From assembly GCF_014202345.1 (NCBI RefSeq), contig NZ_JACHGO010000006.1, positions 62,001 through 126,000 on the forward strand: 64,000 bases of DNA, given 5' to 3'. This DNA comes from Desulfovibrio intestinalis. GTDB taxonomy: Bacteria; Desulfobacterota; Desulfovibrionia; Desulfovibrionales; Desulfovibrionaceae. A program made the position numbers and the translations under genes. The stretch's first letter is position 1, and every line of letters begins with the position of its first letter. Below the pieces are notes generated by a model, which saw nothing but the letters and a program-made list of their open reading frames with translations, did no database searches and was not told where the DNA came from. Below, in pieces: positions 18,406 to 26,210 of the stretch.

Positions 18406-19890
18406 CTACTCTCCATTGTTGCCGTTGATTGAATCACTGTTTTCTGCTTCCACAGCCAGCCTCCATTGAGGCTTTTTGAATGCTTGAATAAGCAGCGGGA
18501 TAGCCAGAAACGTGCATAATCCGCCTGCCACCAACCCCACATAAAGGGCTGGTTTGCCTATGGGCAGGTTGTGCGGAGGGAAAAATCCCACAATAAAGGC
18601 GAAGGCCACTCCCAGTAAGCCCACGCCGCCAATAAAAAACATGCCTGTGAGCCCGCCCGGCACGCGATAAGGCCGTGGCAGGTCTGGCATGGTGATGCGC
18701 AACCGTATGGCCGCACTGAACATAAGCAGATACATGGCCAGGTAAATGCTGGCCGTGAGCGTTGTAAGAATGAAAAAGGCCACGCTGACGTTTTCAACCA
18801 GAAAGTATATGGAGCTCAAAATCAGAACGATGACGGCCTGTATGGCCAGCAAGGCTACGGGAGCCCCGGCCTTGTTTTCCTTGCCCAGCAGGGGAGGAGC
18901 CTCGCCCTCGCGTGCCGTTTGCAGCATGCCTTTGCTTGGGCCGGATACCCAGGCCATAACGTTGCCCACACCGCCAAAGGTTATGAGCAGCGCCACCACG
19001 GGCACCATAAAATCCAGATCAAACTTGTGCAGAATAAGCGAAAAAGCCTGCATGAGACCCGCGGTAAGGCTCATTTCCTGCGGCGACAGCACAGCGGCAA
19101 CTGCCAATGAGCCCAGCATGTAGATAATAAAGGCGATGGCTGCTGCCAGCAGCATGGCAATGGGAAAATCCCTCTCTGGCCTTTTCATGGCAGTGGCCTG
19201 AACGCTTTGTACTTCTACGCCAGCGAACATCAACACAATTCCGGCAAGAAAAGTTACGCTGCCAAGTCCGGTCAGGTGAGGAAGAAATCGCGGATGCACA
19301 TGTTCGTGCACAACGTGCCCGCCCACCTGAACGCTTTGCTCCAGAAAGGCCACGGGGTTGCCAAGGTCAACCCAAAGCAGGCCAAGAATAATGATGAAAA
19401 GGCTGGGAACAAGCGTGCCGACAAATACGCTGTATTTCGTCAGCGTGTTTACGGCCTCCGTACCGCTGAGGGCCACTGCGGTGGCGCATGCATATATTCC
19501 TATGCTGACCATGCCTGTATACAGGCCGCTTTGGGCCAGATGCGGATCGCCCAGGCAATAGGCCAGCGAAGCTGCAGAAAAGCCAAGAATGGTGGGATAC
19601 CATGCAAGGGTTTGCACCCACTGCATCCAGATGGCCACAAATCCCCAACGCGGGCCAAAGGCCGCTTTAACCCATGTATATACACCACCTTTTTGTGAGG
19701 CGAAGGCACTGCCAAGTTCTGCCGAAACCATAGCTGCGGGTAACAGAAAGATGAATGTGGCGAACAGAATATAGAAAATCAGCGATAGCCCTTCGGCTGC
19801 CATCATTGGCAGCGCATTGAGGCTGACCACAGTGCCCACTGTCATGAGGGCCATGGTCGAAATTGCTACGGTTTTTCGCTGTGCAGGCAT
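18406..19890 (-). CDS. gadC: Glutamate:GABA antiporter (GadC-type, APC family)
   Basis: A 494-residue APC-superfamily exchanger with about twelve membrane segments, probably importing glutamate and exporting GABA. Family features include LNALPMMAAEGLS in TM1, SAELGSAFASQKGGVYTWV, and GPSKGMLQTAREGEAPP in the middle. The C-terminal tail after the last helix is about 30 residues and acidic. I place the start at the Met of MPAQRKTV (19890), preceded by GGGAG at 7 bp; the longer frame adds 29 residues that look non-coding. Pairing with gadB in an operon supports the substrate call. Confidence 0.9.
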   Translation of the reverse strand: MPAQRKTVAISTMALMTVGTVVSLNALPMMAAEGLSLIFYILFATFIFLLPAAMVSAELGSAFASQKGGVYTWVKAAFGPRWGFVAIWMQWVQTLAWYPTILGFSAASLAYCLGDPHLAQSGLYTGMVSIGIYACATAVALSGTEAVNTLTKYSVFVGTLVPSLFIIILGLLWVDLGNPVAFLEQSVQVGGHVVHEHVHPRFLPHLTGLGSVTFLAGIVLMFAGVEVQSVQATAMKRPERDFPIAMLLAAAIAFIIYMLGSLAVAAVLSPQEMSLTAGLMQAFSLILHKFDLDFMVPVVALLITFGGVGNVMAWVSGPSKGMLQTAREGEAPPLLGKENKAGAPVALLAIQAVIVLILSSIYFLVENVSVAFFILTTLTASIYLAMYLLMFSAAIRLRITMPDLPRPYRVPGGLTGMFFIGGVGLLGVAFAFIVGFFPPHNLPIGKPALYVGLVAGGLCTFLAIPLLIQAFKKPQWRLAVEAENSDSINGNNGE

Positions 19891-20347
19891 GCCGTGCTCC
19901 CGGAAAGAGGTTCGGTCTAGGCAGGCTGGGAGTTTGATCTGGATGGGCTTGACGCAAGTTAAGAGGAATTGTTCCAATTAACTAAAGCTAAGCATATTCC
20001 TGTGTCTTTGACAATATGTTTATCTATCGAGTATATGTAATGGATAATAGAAGTGATTTGTATAAAATTTTTACAGATCACTTCTATTTTTTTGCGTGAG
20101 TATTGGATTTTATTGTTGTGTTGCCTGGGGTTATTGAGAGAATAATTTTCGAGCACAATTAACAATATAGACTATAAAACAATTAAAATATTAAAATCTA
20201 TTGACGCAATAAAGGTTTTTACCTACCTTTTCCTTAACTGGGAGCCATTATTGATTGAAATAATGGCCCGCCGCTTTCACCCTTCGGATCCAGCCTATTT
20301 TTCTCGTCTGAATGAATATCCCACACCACAATACAAGGAGCGCCACT
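19891..20347. other. A/T-rich divergent promoter region between gadC and the second antiporter
   Basis: About 450 bases with no gene. It must hold promoters for both directions. A TTGACG at 20198-20203 (plus) is a candidate -35 box for the second antiporter, followed by an AAAGG/CCTTT dyad. A long terminator-like stem lies at 20046-20093 and is listed separately. Confidence 0.5.
20046..20093 (+). terminator. Terminator-like hairpin in a divergent promoter region
   Basis: AATAGAAGTGAT (20046-20057) pairs with ATCACTTCTATT (20077-20088), a perfect 12-bp stem with a 19-base loop that contains TATAAA, followed by a T-run on the plus strand. No gene ends here: both neighbours point outwards. It could end a short plus-strand RNA or attenuate transcription towards the second antiporter. 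Alternatively the dyad may be an operator overlapping a promoter. Confidence 0.55.
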
Positions 20348-21853
20348 ATGGGAGAAGTAAAAGAGCAGGCGACCGGCTCTAAAATGTCTATCGCGACAAT
20401 AGTGGTAATGAACATCACTGCTGTCGTGAGCTTGCGGTTCCTTCCTTCCGAAGCGGAATACGGCCTTGGGGCAATTTTTTATTATGCCTTTGCCGCTGTT
20501 GTTTTTCTTATTCCTATGGCCTTGGTAGCTGCGGAGCTTGCCACTACCTATCCTGAAAAGGGCGGTGTCTTCCGCTGGGTGAGCGAGGCTTTCGGCCCTC
20601 GCTGGGGTTTTTTGGCAATGGCGATGCTGTGGATTGAGGTCATACCGTATTTTCCCACAGTGCTGACCTTTGGCGCTGTTTCCATCGCCTTTGTGGATCC
20701 GCACATAGGCATGGCTGAAAGTATAGCGGCCAATAAATGGTACATTACGGGCTTTGTGCTCATTGTGTACTGGATGTCGGTATTCATCGCCCTGCGCGGG
20801 GTCGGCATTTTCGCCAGAGTTTCAAAGTGGTGCGGTATTGTAGGCACCATTATTCCTGCGGCAGTGGTGGTTATTCTGGGCTTTGCCTATCTGTTCTTCA
20901 GCGGCAAGCCACCGTTGATCGAGCTGAGTTGGGGCGCGCTGATGCCTGACTTTACCAACTTCAGCAACGTGGTGTTGGCTGCCAGTATCTTCCTGGCTTA
21001 CGCGGGCATGGAAATGAACGCCGTACACGTCAAGGACATGGACAATCCCACCAAAAAATATCCCATCGCCATCAGCATCGCGTCTCTTGGCACAGTAGCC
21101 ATTTTTCTTCTGAGCACACTTGGTATTGCCTTTATTGTGCCCAAGCAGGACATCAACCTTACCCAAAGCTTGCTGCTGGCGTATGACCTGCTGTTCAGGT
21201 GGATCAATGCAGAATGGCTGGGTTCCGTGCTGGCCGTCATGTTGGCCTTCGGCGTGCTGGGCGGTGTTGTTACCTGGATAGCCGGCCCCAACACGGGTAT
21301 GCTGGCCGTTGCCAAGGCAGGATACTTGCCGCGCTGGTTCCAGAAGACAAACAGATTCGGCATGGGCAGCCGCCTCATGCTTGTGCAGGCCGTCGTCGTA
21401 ACCATTCTGTCCATCACCTTCGTGGTCATGCCCTCGGTACAGGCGGCATTCCAGATATTGTCGCAGCTCACCGTTATTCTTTACCTTGTCATGTACCTGC
21501 TCATGTTTGCCAGCGGCATACGTTTGCGTGTGACGCAGCCCGCCCGTCCCCGTCCCTATCGGGTGCCCGGCATGTACCTGTGGGCCACTTTGGGCTTCCT
21601 TGGTTCTCTGCTGGCTTTTACACTCAGCTTTGTGCCTCCGGGGCAGATATCTGTGGGCAGCCCGGAAAGCTATGTGATGTATCTGGTGGTGCTGGTGGCT
21701 ATTTTTATAGCTATTCCGCTGATTATTTTCGCATTGCGCAAGCCTGAGTGGCGTGACCCTTCCTCGGACTTCGAACCTTTCACCTGGGAAAAGGAACAGG
21801 CGCAAAACCAGGCTGGCGCGCAGAGCTCCGCTTCTGCTCCTACCCAGCCGTAG
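20348..21853 (+). CDS. Second GadC-like amino-acid antiporter (APC family)
   Basis: A 501-residue twelve-helix APC transporter, clearly a paralogue of the GadC next door. Shared landmarks include the SEAEYGLGAIFYYAF region in TM1, AAELATTYPEKGGVFRWVSE, GPNTGMLAVAKAGYLPRWF and RPRPYRVPG before the last helices. The start at 20348 has AAGGAG 7 bp upstream; the frame opens 12 codons earlier without a signal. Lying between gadC/gadB and glsA, it probably exchanges glutamate, glutamine or GABA, but substrate cannot be read from the sequence. The Gln/Ala/Ser-rich C-terminus is likely disordered. Confidence 0.85.
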   Translation: MGEVKEQATGSKMSIATIVVMNITAVVSLRFLPSEAEYGLGAIFYYAFAAVVFLIPMALVAAELATTYPEKGGVFRWVSEAFGPRWGFLAMAMLWIEVIPYFPTVLTFGAVSIAFVDPHIGMAESIAANKWYITGFVLIVYWMSVFIALRGVGIFARVSKWCGIVGTIIPAAVVVILGFAYLFFSGKPPLIELSWGALMPDFTNFSNVVLAASIFLAYAGMEMNAVHVKDMDNPTKKYPIAISIASLGTVAIFLLSTLGIAFIVPKQDINLTQSLLLAYDLLFRWINAEWLGSVLAVMLAFGVLGGVVTWIAGPNTGMLAVAKAGYLPRWFQKTNRFGMGSRLMLVQAVVVTILSITFVVMPSVQAAFQILSQLTVILYLVMYLLMFASGIRLRVTQPARPRPYRVPGMYLWATLGFLGSLLAFTLSFVPPGQISVGSPESYVMYLVVLVAIFIAIPLIIFALRKPEWRDPSSDFEPFTWEKEQAQNQAGAQSSASAPTQP

Positions 21854-21982
21854 CCAGTGTTGTTACAAACGCCTTTGCAGTGGTTTTTACCACGGGATTC
21901 GTCTTTTTTCCGGTTGCACGCCATAACTATACGCAATCATCATAAAAGACTTGTTCCACCTGATATGACAAGGAAATTCGTC

Positions 21983-22010
21983 TTGTGACGATATTGCCTG
22001 ACGATATACT
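21983..22010 (+). promoter_or_regulatory. Candidate sigma-70 promoter of glsA
   Basis: TTGTGA (21983-21988) and TATACT (22005-22010) are spaced by 16 bp, 66 bp upstream of the glsA start. No U-tailed terminator is seen after the preceding gene, so read-through is also possible. Confidence 0.5.
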
Positions 22011-22029
22011 GAATACAGCGAAACCCCGG

Positions 22030-22062
22030 GCGCAGGGCCGCAGCGAAAATGCGGCCCTGCGC
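22030..22062 (+). promoter_or_regulatory. Perfect 12-bp stem-loop in the glsA leader
   Basis: GCGCAGGGCCGC (22030-22041) pairs perfectly with GCGGCCCTGCGC (22051-22062) over a 9-base loop. The stem ends directly next to AAAGGAAG, the SD of glsA, and has no U-run. It therefore looks like a structure acting on mRNA stability or ribosome access, not a terminator. Confidence 0.65.
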
Positions 22063-22075
22063 AAAGGAAGTGCCT

Positions 22076-23008
22076 ATGCCTGATATTGATAAAATTCAGT
22101 CGGTGGTGGACAGCGCTTATGCGCAGTTCAGCAAGACACCGGGTGGGGCCAATGCCGATTATATACCGTTTTTGGCGAACATTCCCAGCAACCTAGCTGC
22201 TGTGGCTGTGGTAACTGCCAAGGGGCAGTCTGTGGCAGCGGGCGACGCACAGTACCGCTTTGCCATTGAGTCCATTTCCAAGGTTTGCACGCTGGCGCTG
22301 GCGCTGGAAGATATGGGGCGGCAGGCCGTGCAGGAAAAAATCGGGGCCAGCCCAACGGGCCTGCCCTTTAATTCGGTTATGGCGCTTGAGCTGCACGGCG
22401 ACAAGCCATTGTCGCCTCTGGTCAACGCGGGCGCAATGGCCTCTGCCAGCTTTGTTAAGGCCGGGTCTGTGGAAGAGCGCTGGCAGCGCATCTTGGGCAT
22501 GCAGCGCAGGCTTGGCTCCAAGGAAATTGCTATGTCCGACGAGCTTAACCAGTCGGAGCAGACCACCAACTTTCATAACCGGGGCATTGCGTGGCTGCTG
22601 TACTCTGCGGGCTATATGTACTGCGACCCGATGGAAGCCTGCGACGTCTATACCCGCCAATGCTCAACACTGCTGAACACTGTGGAGCTGGCGACCATTG
22701 GCGCAACCATAGCCGCGCGCGGGCGCAACCCCATTACTGGCGAGCAGGTGCTCAAGCCTGAAAACTGCCCTTGCATCATGGCTGAAATGACGATGGAAGG
22801 CATGTATGACAGCTCGGGCGACTGGGCTTACAATGTGGGGCTGCCGGGCAAGAGCGGCGTAGGCGGCGGCATTTTGACCATTGTTCCCGGTGTTATGGCC
22901 ATTGCGGCTTTTTCGCCGCCTCTGGACAAGGTGGGCAACAGCGTGCGGGGGCAAAAAATGGCAGCTTTTGTGGCTCAGGAGCTTGGATATAACCTGTATA
23001 AGGCATAA
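22076..23008 (+). CDS. glsA: Glutaminase
   Basis: Hydrolyses glutamine to glutamate and ammonia. The 310-residue length and motifs fit the serine-dependent beta-lactamase-fold family: FAIESISKV with the catalytic Ser-x-x-Lys, PLSPLVNAGAM, ETTNFHN-like segment (QTTNFHNRGIAWLL), YTRQCS and GLPGKSGVGGGI near the C-terminus. The start at 22076 has AAGGAAG upstream. Ammonia release consumes protons, and in E. coli glutaminase YbaS with GadC gives glutamine-dependent acid resistance, so its presence beside gad genes is meaningful. Confidence 0.96.
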   Translation: MPDIDKIQSVVDSAYAQFSKTPGGANADYIPFLANIPSNLAAVAVVTAKGQSVAAGDAQYRFAIESISKVCTLALALEDMGRQAVQEKIGASPTGLPFNSVMALELHGDKPLSPLVNAGAMASASFVKAGSVEERWQRILGMQRRLGSKEIAMSDELNQSEQTTNFHNRGIAWLLYSAGYMYCDPMEACDVYTRQCSTLLNTVELATIGATIAARGRNPITGEQVLKPENCPCIMAEMTMEGMYDSSGDWAYNVGLPGKSGVGGGILTIVPGVMAIAAFSPPLDKVGNSVRGQKMAAFVAQELGYNLYKA

Positions 23009-23039
23009 GGCTCCGGCAGACCAAAATTCATATGAAAAT

Positions 23040-23077
23040 GGGCCGCCTTGCGAAAGTGCAGGGCGGCCCGTTTTTTT
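23040..23077 (+). terminator. Rho-independent terminator of glsA
   Basis: GGGCCGCC (23040-23047) pairs with GGGCGGCCC (23061-23069) and is followed by seven T, 32 bp past the glsA stop. Confidence 0.9.
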
Positions 23078-23213
23078 CTAGTCACTGCTTTGAGTGTCTC
23101 AAGAGCAGATTAACTTTGAAATGTTTTACATTTCAAAAGTTGTCATTTTGCATAAAATCGCATTTTTCAGCTGAATATACGCCATGTTGCGGCGCGTTGC
23201 GCTCTTGTGCTGT

Positions 23214-23253
23214 GTTAGAGCGTTTAAATTTTTTCAAAATAAAAATGCTCTAG
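23214..23253. repeat. TAGAGC...GCTCTA palindromic element
   Basis: An A/T-rich 40-bp element bounded by TAGAGC and GCTCTA with further internal complementarity (TTT...AAA). It abuts the stop codon of the stomatin-like gene and could serve as its terminator on the minus strand. The internal sequence matches that at 3437-3469, and the ends match those of 63331-63387. Confidence 0.6.
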
Positions 23254-24197
23254 CCGCGGTTGCCGCTTTTGCCCAAGCCTTCGCCGGGTTTGATGATCTT
23301 GCTCATAGCTGCAACCATGCCCGCCGCATCGGCGATATCCGCAGGAATGATAAGGCTGTTACCCTGTTTGGCGATGTGCCCGAACTGGGTGATGTACGAT
23401 TCGGCCAGGCGCAGTTGCGCAGCAGCCACGGCGTCGTTGCCAAGCTGTTCGCCAACAATGCGCAATCCTTCAGCCGTGGCCATTGCGACCGTGCGAATCT
23501 GGGCGGCTTCGCCGTCCGCATTGTTTATTACAGCCTGCTTGTCGCCTTCGGACTGCGCGATGGCCGCAGCTTTTGCGCCTTCGGCCAGATTGATGCGCGA
23601 CTGCATTTCACCTTCAGACTGGGCAATGACAGCGCGTTTTTCGCGTTCGGCGCGCATCTGCTTTTCCATTGCTTCCATCACCGTGATGGGGGGCGTGATG
23701 TCGCGAATTTCATAGCGCAACACCTTGACGCCCCAGGGGGAGGTGGCGGCGTCCAGAGCTTCCACAACTTCCTGATTGATGCGTGTGCGTTCCTCAAAGG
23801 TACGGTCAAGCTCAAGCGTGCCTATGACGGAACGCAGCGAAGTCTGGGCAAGCTGAATGGCGCCCCATTCGTAGTCTGAAATGCCATAGGCGGATTTGTC
23901 GGGGGTGATGATTTGCAGGTAAAGCACGCCGTCAATATCCACACTCACGTTATCGCGCGTGATGCAGGTCTGCTTGGGCACATCCAGAACTTGTTCCTTG
24001 AGGCTGCGCTTGTAGGCGATCACGTCCACAAAGGGCACCAGAATGTGAAAGCCCGCATACAGAACCTTGCTGAATTTGCCGAGCCTTTCAACAACGTAGG
24101 CAGACTGGTTGGGCACAACAACAGCGGTTTTGATAAGGACGATGATAACCAATACGGCCAACAGAAAAAGCCATCCGAAGCTATTCATAAATTCCAT
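23250..24197 (-). CDS. Stomatin/prohibitin-like SPFH (band 7) protein
   Basis: A 315-residue membrane-anchored SPFH protein of the stomatin/QmcA type, forming oligomers in membrane microdomains. An N-terminal helix (WLFLLAVLVIIVLIKTAVVV) is followed by the SPFH domain, with PNQSAYVVERLGKFSKVLYAG, SVDIDGVLYLQI and EVVEALDAATSPWGV. A helical Ala/Glu-rich segment with repeated AQSEGE/AQSEGD follows. I take the Met at 24197 because GAGGT precedes it; a Met 5 codons upstream is alternative. An NfeD gene lies upstream on the same strand, the usual partner of such proteins. Confidence 0.93.
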   Translation of the reverse strand: MEFMNSFGWLFLLAVLVIIVLIKTAVVVPNQSAYVVERLGKFSKVLYAGFHILVPFVDVIAYKRSLKEQVLDVPKQTCITRDNVSVDIDGVLYLQIITPDKSAYGISDYEWGAIQLAQTSLRSVIGTLELDRTFEERTRINQEVVEALDAATSPWGVKVLRYEIRDITPPITVMEAMEKQMRAEREKRAVIAQSEGEMQSRINLAEGAKAAAIAQSEGDKQAVINNADGEAAQIRTVAMATAEGLRIVGEQLGNDAVAAAQLRLAESYITQFGHIAKQGNSLIIPADIADAAGMVAAMSKIIKPGEGLGKSGNRG

Positions 24198-24566
24198 AAT
24201 TACCTCATGCATGATTATAAGCGTGGCGGCACGGCCTGACGGCGGCCCGTGTCCTGATGAAATACCGTTGTGTCGGGCAGATGCCCGGCAGCCGGATTTT
24301 GCGTGCCCGGTTTAGCGCGGCTGTTATGTGATAGTGCCGCACGGGTGTTATTGAAGCCGGCCCCGGTTTTCACGGGGAAGAAGCCGGTGCTGTTGCACCC
24401 GCAGTGAGGGTGCCGTGCTTTTGTGCCTGCTGCCCATTGTAGCTTTGAAATTGCCGCCTGACGGCGGGTCAGGTCCGCCAGTGTTGATTTTGCCGCAAGG
24501 ACTTAACAATGATCCCGTACAGACAAATGTACTTTTTTAAAGGCAATCTGCCTTATAACGCAGATA
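24198..24566. other. Long spacer with hairpins between nfeD and the SPFH gene
   Basis: About 370 bases without a gene. It holds the hairpins CCCCG/CGGGG (24362-24378 region) and GCACCC/GGGTGC just after, plus a GCCGCC-rich dyad near 24450-24480. It superficially recalls a cobalamin riboswitch, but the conserved B12-box is not there. Most NfeD-SPFH pairs are closely spaced, so a separate promoter for the SPFH gene may lie here. Confidence 0.45.
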
Positions 24567-25043
24567 TCAGGATTTGACCACAGGTTGCACCCGCAACACA
24601 AGGGCGTCGTCAGGTTCGGCCCCCAGAATGCGCACCGGGCTGCCTTCTGCAATTTTTTCGTGGGCAACGGCGCGCCAAAAGCTGCCGTCTATGCTGACTT
24701 CACCCACTTCGCCGGGGCGAAGAGGCTTGCTGAGGATTCCCTGCCTGCCTGTAAGCGGGTGGGGGGCGCAATGCTCTTCATCGTGCCCGTTACAGCTTTC
24801 AGAAGCCACATTACGGGCGCGGCCGCCGAAAACCGCCCGCAAGCGGCGGCGCAGAAAAAACAGCGTAAGAAGGGAAATGCAGATGAAGGTGATGATCTGC
24901 CATGCGAGGTCCATGCCCAGCAACGCGGCCAGAGCTGAAGCCCAGGCTCCCACGCCGAAAAAGAGCAGCACCATTGCCGGGGTCATAAGCTCGGCCAGAA
25001 AAAAGGCCACACCCACAATAAACCAGAGAAGAGGCGCGTTCAT
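24567..25043 (-). CDS. NfeD-like membrane protein
   Basis: A 158-residue short NfeD. Two to three hydrophobic segments fill residues 5-65 (LWFIVGVAFFLAELMTPAMV, then FGVGAWASALAALLG, then IITFICISLLTLFFL). A soluble OB-fold domain follows from about residue 98 (LTGRQGILSKPLRPGEVGEV, then GSFWRAVAHEKIAEGSPVRI). Such proteins associate with stomatin-like SPFH proteins in the inner membrane, and one follows downstream. The full-length ClpP-like protease domain of long NfeD is absent. Confidence 0.9.
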   Translation of the reverse strand: MNAPLLWFIVGVAFFLAELMTPAMVLLFFGVGAWASALAALLGMDLAWQIITFICISLLTLFFLRRRLRAVFGGRARNVASESCNGHDEEHCAPHPLTGRQGILSKPLRPGEVGEVSIDGSFWRAVAHEKIAEGSPVRILGAEPDDALVLRVQPVVKS

Positions 25044-25099
25044 GATTGCATCCGTGCGGTCTGCCGTGTGCGCCGGGCCGGACTGCCGCTATTTGGGCG

Positions 25100-25123
25100 G
25101 CGCGGAGGTTTGCCCCTCCGCGC
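25100..25123. other. Hairpin between the 315-residue gene and nfeD
   Basis: GCGCGGAGG (25100-25108) pairs with CCTCCGCGC (25115-25123). No U-run follows, so it is not a standard terminator; a processing or stability structure is possible. Confidence 0.45.
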
Positions 25124-25147
25124 GCACCCTGTGAAAGCATCGGGCCG

Positions 25148-26095
25148 TTATTGCTGCGGGCCCTCATCAATGTCGATAATACGGCCCTGAAGCCAGATGT
25201 AGGCATCAATAGCCTGTCCCACTTCTGGTTCCAGATCGCCCAGGACCATCTTTGACGCATAGATGACCAGACGCAAAGGCTCGCGGTTTTCAAACGGAAA
25301 AGTGACGAACAAAGCCTTAACAGGCATTTTGTCCAGCTGGCAGTCCTGTACCTCTTCAATGACGGCACGCATCTGATATTCACAGAAGTTGCGGCCAGGC
25401 ATAATCATGTGGCGGTCGCTCACATCCACCTGCAGAGGGGGCACATCCAGGCGGCTCTTGCCGGGGTTGGCTTCAAGCCACTGTTCGGCATAGGCCTCGT
25501 ACTGCGGTCCCTGCGTGATGGTCATCTGGTCCAGCAGGGCCTTGCGGATGGCAAAGGCCAAGCCAGCTACCAAAAAGGTGTGGGTGACGCCAGGGGTAAG
25601 GTCTGTTCTGTCGCGGCCATAAAGCGGGTCAAAGAACCACATGGGGTTCTTGCCTTCGATCATGCTGACGGCGACGTTAGCGCCCATGCCGCTTTCCCAC
25701 AGATGCACGCCTTCGACCATAAGGTCATTGGGCAGGCCGTCCAGCAGGGGCACGGCGGTAACAGGGGTCAGCTTTTCGCCTTCTTCGCCCATTACCAGCA
25801 CAGCGGCGCGCAGGGGTTGATCCTGAGGCCATGCCATCATGATATGGTCCGTGCTGCCGCGCTTCCACTGCCAAGAGGGACGCGTGCCGCCTTCATGCAA
25901 AACGGTGCTCACAACCTGGTCCATAATTGCGGCCGGGTTCTGGCCCGTCAGCACAGCCCAGGCATCGCCCAGAGCTTCAGTGTGCACGCGGTTCTTGCCT
26001 TCGGCAGCGGCCTGCGCTTCTTTGTGCGCCTGGGCTTCGGCAGAATCGTTATTTTCAGCGGTTTCAGGTTCGGTATTTTTGCTCTTTTTGGACAT
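25148..26095 (-). CDS. Conserved-looking 315-residue protein of unknown function
   Basis: A soluble protein I cannot assign. Residues 1-40 are charged and low in complexity (Glu/Ala/Lys-rich). The rest is a folded mixed domain with segments such as GLPNDLMVEGVHLWESGMGA, MWFFDPLYGRDRTDLTPGV and HMIMPGRNFCEYQMRAVIEE. No signal peptide or membrane segment. AAGGAAG lies 5 bp before the ATG. It lies between pnp and nfeD, all minus-strand. Its start is separated from the pnp stop by a perfect inverted repeat. Confidence 0.75.
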   Translation of the reverse strand: MSKKSKNTEPETAENNDSAEAQAHKEAQAAAEGKNRVHTEALGDAWAVLTGQNPAAIMDQVVSTVLHEGGTRPSWQWKRGSTDHIMMAWPQDQPLRAAVLVMGEEGEKLTPVTAVPLLDGLPNDLMVEGVHLWESGMGANVAVSMIEGKNPMWFFDPLYGRDRTDLTPGVTHTFLVAGLAFAIRKALLDQMTITQGPQYEAYAEQWLEANPGKSRLDVPPLQVDVSDRHMIMPGRNFCEYQMRAVIEEVQDCQLDKMPVKALFVTFPFENREPLRLVIYASKMVLGDLEPEVGQAIDAYIWLQGRIIDIDEGPQQ

Positions 26096-26124
26096 GGGAA
26101 CTTCCTTTACTGCTCTTTCAGCGG

Positions 26125-26155
26125 CCCGGTCAGGCGTGTAGTGTGCCTGACCGGG
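26125..26155. other. Perfect inverted repeat 3' of pnp
   Basis: CCCGGTCAGGC (26125-26135) and GCCTGACCGGG (26145-26155) form a perfect 11-bp stem with a 9-base loop, 55 bp past the pnp stop. No U-run follows. It may block 3' exonucleases or end the pnp message with factor help. Confidence 0.6.
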
Positions 26156-26210
26156 AATGCTTCAACTCAGGCCTCAGCAACGCTGCGCGTTGAGGACGTC
26201 CGTCAGGCGT

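Noticed and set aside
24300..24480. Cobalamin riboswitch
   Set aside because: Local GGGAA and CCGGTG words recall the family, but the conserved B12-box and core junction are missing and no B12-related gene follows.
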